Source: an uncultured Rhodospirillaceae bacterium
Lineage (GTDB): Bacteria; Pseudomonadota; Alphaproteobacteria; CAAGCB01; CAG-977
DNA length: 8,191 bases
Direction: 5' to 3'
NCBI GenBank assembly: GCA_900553035.1
Contig: USCC01000093.1
Location: 1 to 8,191 of the forward strand
The position numbers and the translations under genes were made by a program. A model generated the notes under the pieces. It did not search any database. It was not told the origin of the DNA and saw only the letters and a program-made list of their open reading frames with translations. This document shows positions 1-7,424 of the stretch, in pieces. Numbering within the stretch: position 1 is the first letter of the stretch; every line of letters starts with the position of its first letter.

Positions 1-1943
1 ATAACCCCGAAGTCCGCGAGTACATGATTTCGGTTATTGATTTCTGGCTTGACATGGGGGCGGACGGCTTCCGCATTGACGCCAGCAAGCATCTGTTCAT
101 CAACGGCCCGGGTGAGGACAAACAGTACCACCAGCCCGAAAACTTCGAGTTCTGGCGGAAGCTACGCCAGCACATCAATGAAAAGTACGGCCCCGACAAA
201 ACGCTGATCGCCGAAGTCATTCCCGTTCCCAACGACATACGCTATGTCGAACCGGATCGCGCTTCGTTCGATTCCATGTTCGATTCGACCTTCATCAACG
301 ATGTTTACCCGTACATCGCGACGGATCTGGATCTGCTGTATTCTGCTCCGTTCCTGCATTCCTTCTTTGACAACGAAAACGTTTTCAAAATTACAAAACT
401 TCAGGATCGGCTGACATACCATTCCGACCATGACGGCGTCCGGCTTGCGGCTCGCCTGCAGAACGGAACGCCGGAACAGCTGAAGCTTGCCGCGGCGGTG
501 CTTCTTCTGACACCCGCACACATAAAGCTGTACGCCGGGGATGAAATCGGTATCAAGGGCTTTTCCGATTTCGCGGATTTTAAAAACAAATGGTTTCACG
601 CGACGCTGGCTTCCATGGCCTGGGACGATTCCAAAAACGGCGGCTTTACAACGTCGGATCATCCCGTCATCCCCATTACGGACGATTTCAGGGAATATAA
701 CGTCAAGGCACAGGAAAAGGATCCCGATTCCATCCTGAACCAGTACCGCCGCCTGATTGCGCTGAAAACGTCGTACCCGCAGTTCTTTTTCAAAGGGACG
801 CGCCGTTCACTGGAAACGCCGGATGACAAAATATATGCCTATTTCCTGAACAACGGCGATGAAACGGCTTTGGTTGTGATGAACCTGTCCAACCGGCCGA
901 AGGATTTCGAGCTGAATGTCGAAAAATACAGCCCGGGTTCGGCGCATCTGATTTTCGGCCAAGAAGATAAAGTTCGTTTTGAACAGGACGGAAAAACGGT
1001 CGCCCTGAAAAACATGCCGGGCTACAGCACGTATGTCCTGCAATTCGACGCGTTTGATTTTTCGTCCCTCAGCAACATCCGCCCGGGCAAACGGCCGGTG
1101 GTTTTCCTGGCCGCGGACGGAACCGAACATACGGCGGCGGAACCGGCCGTTTTCCGGCTGGAGCTTCCGGAACAGGGGGCGGTTTTGCGCCTTTTCAAAG
1201 GACAGGGCAAAGTCGGCCTGATCACCTATGAATATTACGGTGAAAACGAATTCGCCACGACGTTCAAAGACGAATTTGACACATCGGCGGGCGACGTTCT
1301 CGTACCCGTTTTCCCGGGTCGCTCGAATGCAGTCATCTTCCCTGTGCCGGGCACCCGATTTGCTCTGGAAAAGACAGCGCCCGCGTCGGTTTTTGACGGA
1401 AAAGTCAGCAAAAAGGCCGAAGCCCCTCAAAATGTCAACCTCCGGGCTTTCCATGCCGGTAAGGACGATAATTTCTGGTATTTCAAGGTCGACCGCAAGG
1501 ACTATGCCCTGCCAATGAACGGCGGGCTGGATTTCGCCCTTCTGATCAACAACGGCCCGCATTCACAGGGGACGGAGGAACTGTCCTTCTGGCGGCTGCC
1601 GTTCGTTCAGTCGAACCTTCCCATTGACGGCTTCATCCTGTACGAACGCCACATCCAGACGGCGCGCATCCAGACCGGTATCAACCGCATGCGCTTCATG
1701 GGCATTAATATCCCGGATAAGCTGATCGCCTTTGAAACGCCGGACGCATTTTATGCCATGGTCGCGCGGACACTGCTTCCCCTCGACCGGTACAACATTG
1801 CGCCGATCGTATGGAGCGCCAACGGAAACTGGGGCGACACGCCACCGGACGGAAAGCCGGTTCCCATTGTCGAACGCCTGCCTTTCAATCCGAACAAAAC
1901 ATATGAGCCCAGCGGCGTTTCCAACTATCTGACCGTCGAGTGA
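1..1943 (+). CDS. GH13 alpha-amylase-superfamily glycoside hydrolase or transglycosylase, 5' partial
   Basis: The reading frame is open to the left edge (codons from base 3 read NPEVREYM), so the start lies outside and roughly 170-200 barrel residues are missing. Numbering residues from the Met at base 24, the GH13 conserved regions follow in order. GFRIDASKH (15-23) carries nucleophile Asp19 and the Lys-His pair typical of alpha-amylases. LIAEV (61-65) carries acid/base Glu64. HSDHD (133-137) carries the third Asp137, with Ser-Asp where Asn is usual. YAGDEIG follows at 170-176, then MAWDDSKNGGF (198-208) and a stretch like oligo-1,6-glucosidase and trehalose synthase relatives (YNVKAQEKDPDSILNQYRRLIALK). 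Residues about 265-340 resemble domain C. Residues about 350-639 form an extension that I do not recognise. The family cleaves or transfers alpha-glucosidic bonds; exact specificity and location cannot be told because the N-terminus is absent. The stop codon is three bases before the transporter ATG, so the two are probably co-transcribed and coupled. Confidence 0.93.
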   Translation, partial: NPEVREYMISVIDFWLDMGADGFRIDASKHLFINGPGEDKQYHQPENFEFWRKLRQHINEKYGPDKTLIAEVIPVPNDIRYVEPDRASFDSMFDSTFINDVYPYIATDLDLLYSAPFLHSFFDNENVFKITKLQDRLTYHSDHDGVRLAARLQNGTPEQLKLAAAVLLLTPAHIKLYAGDEIGIKGFSDFADFKNKWFHATLASMAWDDSKNGGFTTSDHPVIPITDDFREYNVKAQEKDPDSILNQYRRLIALKTSYPQFFFKGTRRSLETPDDKIYAYFLNNGDETALVVMNLSNRPKDFELNVEKYSPGSAHLIFGQEDKVRFEQDGKTVALKNMPGYSTYVLQFDAFDFSSLSNIRPGKRPVVFLAADGTEHTAAEPAVFRLELPEQGAVLRLFKGQGKVGLITYEYYGENEFATTFKDEFDTSAGDVLVPVFPGRSNAVIFPVPGTRFALEKTAPASVFDGKVSKKAEAPQNVNLRAFHAGKDDNFWYFKVDRKDYALPMNGGLDFALLINNGPHSQGTEELSFWRLPFVQSNLPIDGFILYERHIQTARIQTGINRMRFMGINIPDKLIAFETPDAFYAMVARTLLPLDRYNIAPIVWSANGNWGDTPPDGKPVPIVERLPFNPNKTYEPSGVSNYLTVE

Positions 1944-1946
1944 CGC

Positions 1947-3347
1947 ATGGAAAACAATAAAAACAGAATTCTGCTGATTGCCGCCTTTTTCTGGTTCGTG
2001 CTGTTTCTGATTAACTTCGGGCACGGCGCGGGATGGTCGGGGGTTTATTCGATTTTAATCAAGGAAATCGGTTCAGCCTCCCTGTCCTACTTTTTCCTGT
2101 TTTCCGCTCTGGGCGGATTTGCCCTGAATGTCGCCCTGATGTTTTTTGCCGACCTGCTGAGCAATGAACGCCTGGTTCAGACGTCGTTCGTTTCGTTCAT
2201 CATCATCCTGCTGGCCGACCTGTGGGCCATCCATGCCGGGGATGTTCTGGGTGAACCGGCCTACAAGACTCTCCTTATTTTCCTGGCGGTTCTGATTATT
2301 GCGGTACCGTCCGTTTTCATCATTCAGACGTGGAACCTGATCAACAAAACGTTTTCCCCCAAAAGTGCGGCCAACGTCTACCCGATCCTGATCACGGCTC
2401 CCCTCATCGGAAGCATCATGGGCGGGGCAACGGCTCATCGTCTGCCGAAATACTTTGCGACGGATCAGTTGCTGGTTACGTGGATTGTCTGCATTTTCCT
2501 GGCGATTATCACGACCTTCCTTCTGAACCGGCATCTCAAGGCCGGAACGGTTCCGGCGCCGAAGGAAAAAATCGACCGTTCAGCGCTTGTCGATAATTTC
2601 AAAGAAGGCCTGCGGCATTATAAAACCTCGGCGTTTGCCCTGGATCTGAGCGTCGTTTTCATGTCGTTCTGGCTTGTGTGCACGATCATTGATTTCTGTT
2701 ATGCCCAGACGCTGGAAAAAACGTACTCTTCTTCCGAAGAAATGGCGTCGTTTTATGGCGGCTATGTGACGGCAGCCAGCATTACGGCCCTTCTGATTCA
2801 GACGTTCCTCGGTTCAAAGCTTTTAAAAAAGATCGGCGTGCGGTGCGGCTTCATGTTTCTGCCGACCTCACAGCTGCTCTGTTTCCTGCTGATGCTGACG
2901 TTTCCCGGCCTGTGGCCCATTGTGGCGGCCATGTACATGCAGACCCTGATTGGTATGTCGATACAATCCAACTCGGTTCAGGTGTCGTACAATATTTTTG
3001 CCTCTTCGGTTCGGGGAAAGATCCGCACACTTCTGGAAGGCGTCATCAATCCTCTGGGCGGTGTGATCGCCTCGCTGATCATCATTGTGCTGAACAGACT
3101 TCAGAAAGACGGCGGCTTTGCCGTTGAGAGCGTTCTCCCGGCGTTTGGCGTCTTTTTTTCGGCGGCCTGGCTGTTTTCGACCTTCCGGATTCGGAAAAGC
3201 TACCTGAAGGAAATCCAGTGGACGTATGACCACGGGAACGCGCAGGATAAGAAAGACGCCCGTGAAGCCATTCAGATTGAACGTCAGGCCATGGGCGGAA
3301 GCGGCATTCCCGAAAATATGGTGAAAGAAATCTCCGACGGGGAATAA
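1947..3347 (+). CDS. 12-TM MFS-type transporter, NTT (ATP/ADP translocase)-like branch
   Basis: This 466-residue protein is strongly hydrophobic. I count about 12 membrane segments, near residues 7-25, 46-68, 77-95, 108-127, 144-160, 175-194, 230-250, 268-290, 298-318, 322-340, 366-384 and 398-415. A charged loop (about 196-226) separates the halves and the C-terminal tail from 416 is hydrophilic. Two stretches recall the nucleotide-transporter/TLC-like clan rather than sugar MFS porters: W129-N130 to G160 (a TWN...F.P..A..YP pattern then IGSIMGG) and VRGKIRTLLEGVINPLGG (355-372). Some NTT proteins exchange ATP and ADP, but many relatives have unknown substrates, so the substrate here is open. 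The ATG follows the GH13 stop by three bases, with only a weak GAG as ribosome site, which points to translational coupling. The context suggests transport of something linked to alpha-glucoside metabolism; this is inference. The gene ends directly at a strong terminator. Confidence 0.88.
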   Translation: MENNKNRILLIAAFFWFVLFLINFGHGAGWSGVYSILIKEIGSASLSYFFLFSALGGFALNVALMFFADLLSNERLVQTSFVSFIIILLADLWAIHAGDVLGEPAYKTLLIFLAVLIIAVPSVFIIQTWNLINKTFSPKSAANVYPILITAPLIGSIMGGATAHRLPKYFATDQLLVTWIVCIFLAIITTFLLNRHLKAGTVPAPKEKIDRSALVDNFKEGLRHYKTSAFALDLSVVFMSFWLVCTIIDFCYAQTLEKTYSSSEEMASFYGGYVTAASITALLIQTFLGSKLLKKIGVRCGFMFLPTSQLLCFLLMLTFPGLWPIVAAMYMQTLIGMSIQSNSVQVSYNIFASSVRGKIRTLLEGVINPLGGVIASLIIIVLNRLQKDGGFAVESVLPAFGVFFSAAWLFSTFRIRKSYLKEIQWTYDHGNAQDKKDAREAIQIERQAMGGSGIPENMVKEISDGE

Positions 3348-3380
3348 AAAAACGCCGGCGTTCAGGAGCCGGCGTTTTTT
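3347..3380. terminator. Bidirectional rho-independent terminator
   Basis: A perfect 13-bp inverted repeat (left arm 3347-3359, right arm 3368-3380) has a GC-rich core CGCCGGC/GCCGGCG and an 8-base loop (3360-3367). It is flanked by a run of A on the left and T on the right, so a transcript from either strand ends in hairpin plus U-run. It begins at the last base of the transporter stop codon and lies 13 bp beyond the stop of the convergent RHH gene, so it can serve both. Confidence 0.9.
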
Positions 3381-3393
3381 ATTGAACTGTTTT

Positions 3394-3609
3394 TTATTTT
3401 CCGACGCACACATGAACCGGGCGGTCGTCGTCATCGGCCAGACGGCGCATCGCGTCACAGTAATCACACCAGCCGTCCATCGATTCGCACAGCAGGCGCT
3501 GAATCAGTTCGTTCAGGCCTTCGCCGTTTTCCCCCGCATGCATTTCCAGAAGGGAGTACAGAGGGTCGTCAATTCTCAAAGAAACCGTCTTTGTATGCGC
3601 TGCCGCCAT
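3394..3609 (-). CDS. Small ribbon-helix-helix (CopG/Arc-type) protein with CxxC pair
   Basis: This 71-residue protein shows the ribbon-helix-helix pattern: a short beta strand (about 5-13, KTVSLRIDD), helix A (14-26, PLYSLLEMHAGEN), a Gly-containing turn and helix B (31-42, GLNELIQRLLCE). RHH proteins bind DNA as dimers, with the strand pair in the major groove. The C-terminal third is unusual: a CxxC pair (Cys48, Cys51), a DDDD run (59-62) and a further Cys68, with Cys41 in helix B, so metal binding or redox sensitivity is conceivable but unproven. The start at 3609 is supported by AGGGA nine bases upstream and by the RHH strand beginning right after it. The gene stands alone, convergent with the transporter and divergent from the PBP gene. 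Its targets are unknown; self-regulation or control of the divergent PBP would be guesses. It is not an evident toxin-antitoxin antidote because no partner adjoins it. Confidence 0.75.
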   Translation of the reverse strand: MAAAHTKTVSLRIDDPLYSLLEMHAGENGEGLNELIQRLLCESMDGWCDYCDAMRRLADDDDRPVHVCVGK

Positions 3610-3742
3610 TATTTACCGTCCCTGTTTTTCAAGCCCCGACAAAAGACTGTCCTTAACTTCGTTTTAAGTCCTTTGAAGCTATGGTTTGATTCTGTCCCGC
3701 ATTTATTAAAAAAATGTAACCTTTTTCCAAAAAGCCCGACAA
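3610..3742. promoter_or_regulatory. AT-rich divergent intergenic region
   Basis: These 133 bp separate the divergent RHH and PBP genes and must hold their promoters unless transcription enters from elsewhere. I see no strong paired -35/-10 boxes. TATTAA (3704-3709) and TTGATT (3686-3691) are only weak candidates for the plus strand. The region holds an imperfect repeat (3621-3647 and 3720-3747), a short dyad CTTAA/TTAAG (3652-3656 and 3664-3668), and GTCCTT twice (3649-3654 and 3668-3673). Any of these could be operator half-sites, but chance is possible at this size and composition. Confidence 0.4.
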
Positions 3743-5677
3743 ATGACGAAAAAGAAAACAAAAATCGCTTCTAAAAAGAACAAATCCGCCGAGTCGGTAC
3801 AGAAAACACCAAAGCGGCCGAAAAAGCAAAAGAAAAACGTTTTTCGATTCTTTTTTTCCTTTCCGGGACGCAAAGCCCTTTTCCGATTCGTTCTGGCGGC
3901 CGGAGTCATCCTTTCCCTGGCCGTCGGGGGATACGTCACGTACTGTGCGCTGACGCTTCCGGATATCCGTAAGGCGGCCGGTACGCCGCGTGCCCCGCGC
4001 ATTACGGTTCTGGCTTCGGATGGGACGGAAATTGCGTCCTACGGTGCGCAGTATGACCGTCCGGTTCGCCTTGATGAATTGCCGCCGCATGTGTATCAGG
4101 CCGTTATCGCGACCGAAGACGTCCGTTTTTTCAATCATATCGGCATTGATTTCCGCGCCATCGCCCGGGCTTTTTTCGCCAACATCGTCAAAGGCCGGAA
4201 AGCCCAGGGCGCAAGCACCATCACACAGCAGGTCGCCAAGAATCTTTTCCTGTCGAGCGAAAAAACGATCCGGCGCAAGGTACAGGAAATTCTGCTTTCC
4301 TTCTGGCTGGAACGCAATCTCAGCAAAGAACAGATTCTGACAATCTATTTGAACCGGGTCTATCTTGGGGCGGGCACATACGGCATTGAGGCCGCTGCCC
4401 GCCGTTATTACGGGATTCAGGCCAAAGATCTGAACCTGTATCAGGCCGCTGTCATCGCGGCGCTTCTGAAGGCTCCGACACACTATAATCCGCTTGTCCA
4501 TCCCGAAGCCTCTGTGAAGCGGGCTCGGCTGGTTCTGGCCAACATGGCGCGAGCCGGGTTCATCAGCGCACGCGAGGGACTGGGCGCGGCTGAAACAGGC
4601 GCTGTCGCCGGGGCCCACCGCAATAAATCCGCGTTGTATTTCGCCGACTGGATTGCCGACGAGCTGGAAGCCTATATCGGTTCATTCTCGCAGGACGTCA
4701 CCGTCGTCACGACACTTTCTCCGCGCCTGCAGAAGCATACGGACGCCGTCATTGCGGAAACACTGGATTCGCCGGAAGCGCGGGAAAAAAACGTCACGCA
4801 GGCGGCCGCCGTCATCATGGAACATGACGGCGCCGTCCTGGCGCTGAGCGGCGGCCGCGATTATGCCCGAAGCCAGTTCAACCGCGCCACCGAAGCCCGG
4901 CGTCAGATCGGATCGACGGTCAAGCCCTTCGTTTATCTGGCGGCCTTTGAACGCGGTGCCTCGCCGGAAGATGTCGTTGAAGACCGGCCGCTGAACCTGA
5001 ACGGATGGCAACCCGGAAACGCCGGCGGAAAATACTACGGACGCATCACACTGGCGGACGCGCTGACGAAGTCGGTCAATACGGTCGCGGTTTCAACCGC
5101 CCTGAAAACCGGCGTCCGGCGCGTTCTGAAAACGGCACGGAAATTCGGAGCCGTCGGTGAAGACTGTGAAGCAAACGGCGCCATCGCTCTGGGCGTGTGC
5201 CAGACGCGACTGATTGACGTCGTCGCCGGATACGCGGCACTGGCCAACGGCGGATACGGAGTCAACCCGTACGGCATTTCCGAAATCCTGGGCGCCGATG
5301 GTTCAATCCTGTATCAGCGTTCTTCACAGGGGCGTTCACGGCTTGCCAATCCGCGCGACATTGCCCGGCTTGACGCGGTTCTGATCGACGTCATCCAGAA
5401 CGGTACCGGAAAAAAAGCCAATCCCGGCCTTCTGGCCAAAGGAAAAACCGGAACCACACAGAATTATCGGGACGCCTGGTTCGTCGGCTATACACAGGAT
5501 ATTGCCGCGGGCGTCTGGGTCGGCAACGACGACGAAAGCCCGATGGACAAAGTCGGCGGGGGAAGTTTTCCGGCGGAAATGTGGGGAAAAATCGTCCGTG
5601 CAACCGCGCCGGTTACAATTCATACTGCGGATAACGGCCTTGCAGGACGTCGTCAATGGAGGACAGATCCTTATTGA
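3743..5677 (+). CDS. Class A penicillin-binding protein (bifunctional glycosyltransferase/transpeptidase)
   Basis: This 644-residue enzyme polymerises lipid II into glycan strands and cross-links the peptides at the periplasmic face of the inner membrane. A Lys-rich cytoplasmic tail (2-31) precedes one membrane anchor (about 46-68). The GT51 domain (about 105-280) holds ATEDVRFFNHIG with catalytic Glu125, GASTITQQ (156-163), RRKVQE (177-182), ILTIYLNRVYLG (198-209) and RRYYG (220-224). The transpeptidase domain (about 350-620) holds STVK with acyl-serine Ser391 and Lys394, SVN (444-446) and KTGT (568-571), so both activities look intact. It is shorter than the roughly 850-residue PBP1A of E. 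coli, with little linker between domains and no evident C-terminal extra domain. The start is AT-rich with no clear Shine-Dalgarno; the Lys-rich tail and anchor still favour this ATG. The last 65 bp overlap the opposing slt gene, so the terminal residues past about 622 may be poorly conserved. Convergence with slt pairs synthesis with lysis. Confidence 0.95.
   Translation: MTKKKTKIASKKNKSAESVQKTPKRPKKQKKNVFRFFFSFPGRKALFRFVLAAGVILSLAVGGYVTYCALTLPDIRKAAGTPRAPRITVLASDGTEIASYGAQYDRPVRLDELPPHVYQAVIATEDVRFFNHIGIDFRAIARAFFANIVKGRKAQGASTITQQVAKNLFLSSEKTIRRKVQEILLSFWLERNLSKEQILTIYLNRVYLGAGTYGIEAAARRYYGIQAKDLNLYQAAVIAALLKAPTHYNPLVHPEASVKRARLVLANMARAGFISAREGLGAAETGAVAGAHRNKSALYFADWIADELEAYIGSFSQDVTVVTTLSPRLQKHTDAVIAETLDSPEAREKNVTQAAAVIMEHDGAVLALSGGRDYARSQFNRATEARRQIGSTVKPFVYLAAFERGASPEDVVEDRPLNLNGWQPGNAGGKYYGRITLADALTKSVNTVAVSTALKTGVRRVLKTARKFGAVGEDCEANGAIALGVCQTRLIDVVAGYAALANGGYGVNPYGISEILGADGSILYQRSSQGRSRLANPRDIARLDAVLIDVIQNGTGKKANPGLLAKGKTGTTQNYRDAWFVGYTQDIAAGVWVGNDDESPMDKVGGGSFPAEMWGKIVRATAPVTIHTADNGLAGRRQWRTDPY
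5613..5677. other. Convergent 3' coding overlap of PBP and slt genes (65 bp)
   Basis: The plus-strand PBP stop codon (TGA, 5675-5677) lies inside the minus-strand slt coding region. The slt stop codon (TAA on the minus strand, 5613-5615) lies inside the PBP coding region. There is no intergenic space and I see no hairpin terminator nearby on either strand, so the two mRNAs should share complementary 3' ends. Confidence 0.9.
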
Positions 5678-7397
5678 ACAGGCTGCGGTAAATCCAGTAA
5701 TTCGCCATCACTTTTTTCACAAATCCCCGCGTTTCCCGCGATGGGATGCCTTCGACGAACATCAGGGGATCGTTGACGAAATCGGGTCTTTTCTGCCATT
5801 TGACCGTATTGCGCGGCCCGCAGTTGTAGGCCGCGATCGCCATCAGGAGATTACCGTCAATCGCCCGGTATTCCAGGAGCGTCCGAACCAGTTCCTGTCC
5901 CATCATCAGGTTGTAGGGGATCCGGTGCAGACGGCTCAGCTGATATTTCTGGTTCAAACGACGAGCCATCAGGCGAGCCGTCTGCGGCATCAGTTGCATC
6001 ACGCCGCGCGCGCCGGCTTTGCTGAACGCCCGGTTTTTAAAACAGGATTCCTGACGGACAAACGCGTAAATCAGGGCGCGATCCACCTGCCATCCGTTTG
6101 TCGGTTTCCAGTTCGGGAACGGATAAAGAGCGCTGTCACCGTCCGGCGTTTCGATTTCACCGGTCAGCCCGGACAGGCGCACGGCCAGATCGGGATACTC
6201 CTGTATTGTTTCCGCATAGGCGATCAGATGTTTGCGCAGAGAGCGTTTTTCGGCATACAGCTTAATCAGTTCCTTTTCCGCCAGATCCATCTGGCCAATC
6301 TGAATCAAGGCGACAGCCCGGCGCCCGCCCGGCGTTTGCAGAACCGCGTCCATGTCTGCCCGTTCGACAACCGAACGCTTCCACGAATGACCGATTGACC
6401 AGCCCAGCGCCCTTTGCGCCAGAATGCCGTAGAACGAACGCGGCGAAGCCAGAGCGGCTCGGCGCAGATATTCGTTGACTTCCCGGTATTGCCCGTTTTT
6501 CATCATGGCGCGTGTTGCCCAGTAGGCGCCTGAAGACTGCAAGGTCGGGATAGAACGGGGATGGTTGGCCACCTGTCTGAAATATTTTTCCGCGTTTTCA
6601 AAATCACCGCGCCGCCACGCTGTCAGGCCCGCGACCCACGGCGCCAGCGGATTGCGTTTTTGTGCGCGTTCCAAGGGCTCCTGAATCGTCTGCCACGCCT
6701 TTTCATCCTGCCGGTCAATGAAATAGGCAAAAGCCAGAGCCGTCAAAGCGTCGTCGCGGTCATTGCGGCTCAGGTGTTTTTTCACATGCTTTTCATTCAG
6801 ATGCAGCTTTGCCGCCAGCGTTTTTCCCCGCCGGATGGCGGAAGAAAAATACTGCATGGATTTGTAGACCTTCTGACGGCTTTCCGCCGGGACATAACGC
6901 ACACGCTTGAAGTAAACAAGATCAATCGGATCGGCGATACGCATGGAGGTACAGGCTCCCGCCGCCATATGCGCCGCGGGATCGGAGGGCTTTTTACGGG
7001 GAACCCGGGCTTTTTGGCGGACGGCCAGATTGTAAATCTCTTCGGCCGCGGGCAGATCAATGTATTTGTTCAGCCAGCGTTCAAGCTGTTTTTTTGTCGG
7101 CGGCGGCGCTTCTTCGGATGTAAAGATATGCGCCAGGACATATCCGGCCAGCAGCTTGTCGTCAACCGATTTCAAGGTCAGTTCGGCATCGGCGAAATTT
7201 CCATTTTCCAGCAGTTCGAAAATTTGTGTGTAAAGAGCCGCATCAACAGGCGACAGCACCGCTGCCGTCTCGACCCCGTCATTTTCCGCCGACGCGGGGG
7301 GGATGAGACGTATAACTTTCTCCGCCCGGACAGATACCGCAGACAGAGCAAACAGAACAATCAGAAGGAAACGGCACAACACCGCAAGAACAGACAC
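5613..7397 (-). CDS. slt: Soluble lytic murein transglycosylase (Slt70-type)
   Basis: This 594-residue exported enzyme cleaves the MurNAc-GlcNAc bond of peptidoglycan non-hydrolytically, leaving 1,6-anhydro-MurNAc ends in the periplasm. A signal peptide (about 1-25, hydrophobic core then SVRA before Glu26) is followed by a long alpha-helical, TPR-like region (about 45-410) matching the superhelical U domain of Slt70. The catalytic GH23/SLT domain lies at about 435-575: RQES with catalytic Glu450, GVMQLMPQTA (465-474), NLMMG (496-500), AAYNCGP (522-528) and ETRGFVKKV (555-563). Length is close to E. coli Slt70 (about 620-645). The start is GTG at 7397; the next in-frame codon upstream that matters is the TAG stop of the preceding gene, nine codons away, so no longer start exists. 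AGAGAA at 7404-7409 is a plausible weak ribosome site. It lies 27 bp after the upstream gene and is probably its operon partner. Confidence 0.95.
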   Translation of the reverse strand: MSVLAVLCRFLLIVLFALSAVSVRAEKVIRLIPPASAENDGVETAAVLSPVDAALYTQIFELLENGNFADAELTLKSVDDKLLAGYVLAHIFTSEEAPPPTKKQLERWLNKYIDLPAAEEIYNLAVRQKARVPRKKPSDPAAHMAAGACTSMRIADPIDLVYFKRVRYVPAESRQKVYKSMQYFSSAIRRGKTLAAKLHLNEKHVKKHLSRNDRDDALTALAFAYFIDRQDEKAWQTIQEPLERAQKRNPLAPWVAGLTAWRRGDFENAEKYFRQVANHPRSIPTLQSSGAYWATRAMMKNGQYREVNEYLRRAALASPRSFYGILAQRALGWSIGHSWKRSVVERADMDAVLQTPGGRRAVALIQIGQMDLAEKELIKLYAEKRSLRKHLIAYAETIQEYPDLAVRLSGLTGEIETPDGDSALYPFPNWKPTNGWQVDRALIYAFVRQESCFKNRAFSKAGARGVMQLMPQTARLMARRLNQKYQLSRLHRIPYNLMMGQELVRTLLEYRAIDGNLLMAIAAYNCGPRNTVKWQKRPDFVNDPLMFVEGIPSRETRGFVKKVMANYWIYRSLFNKDLSSIDDVLQGRYPQYEL

Positions 7398-7424
7398 GGA
7401 TGGTTCTCTATACGCGACAGCGGG

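Noticed and set aside
162..1562. Long minus-strand open frames (162-662 and 807-1562) inside the GH13 gene
   Set aside because: They are mirror frames of a clearly conserved gene with C/G-rich third positions; their translations show no recognisable domain, and Arg/Gln/Val-rich composition is typical of antisense shadows.
3394..3609. RHH protein as antitoxin of a toxin-antitoxin pair
   Set aside because: There is no adjacent small toxin gene on the same strand; the neighbours are a terminator and a divergent PBP.
3851..3857. Run of seven T in the PBP coding sequence as a phase-variation tract
   Set aside because: It encodes the expected Phe residues before the membrane anchor, is short, and the reading frame is intact; no sign of switching.
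3653..4618. A 321-codon minus-strand open frame running from the intergenic region into the PBP gene
   Set aside because: It lies opposite the GT51 motifs of the PBP, has no domain signature, and its composition is that of an antisense shadow.
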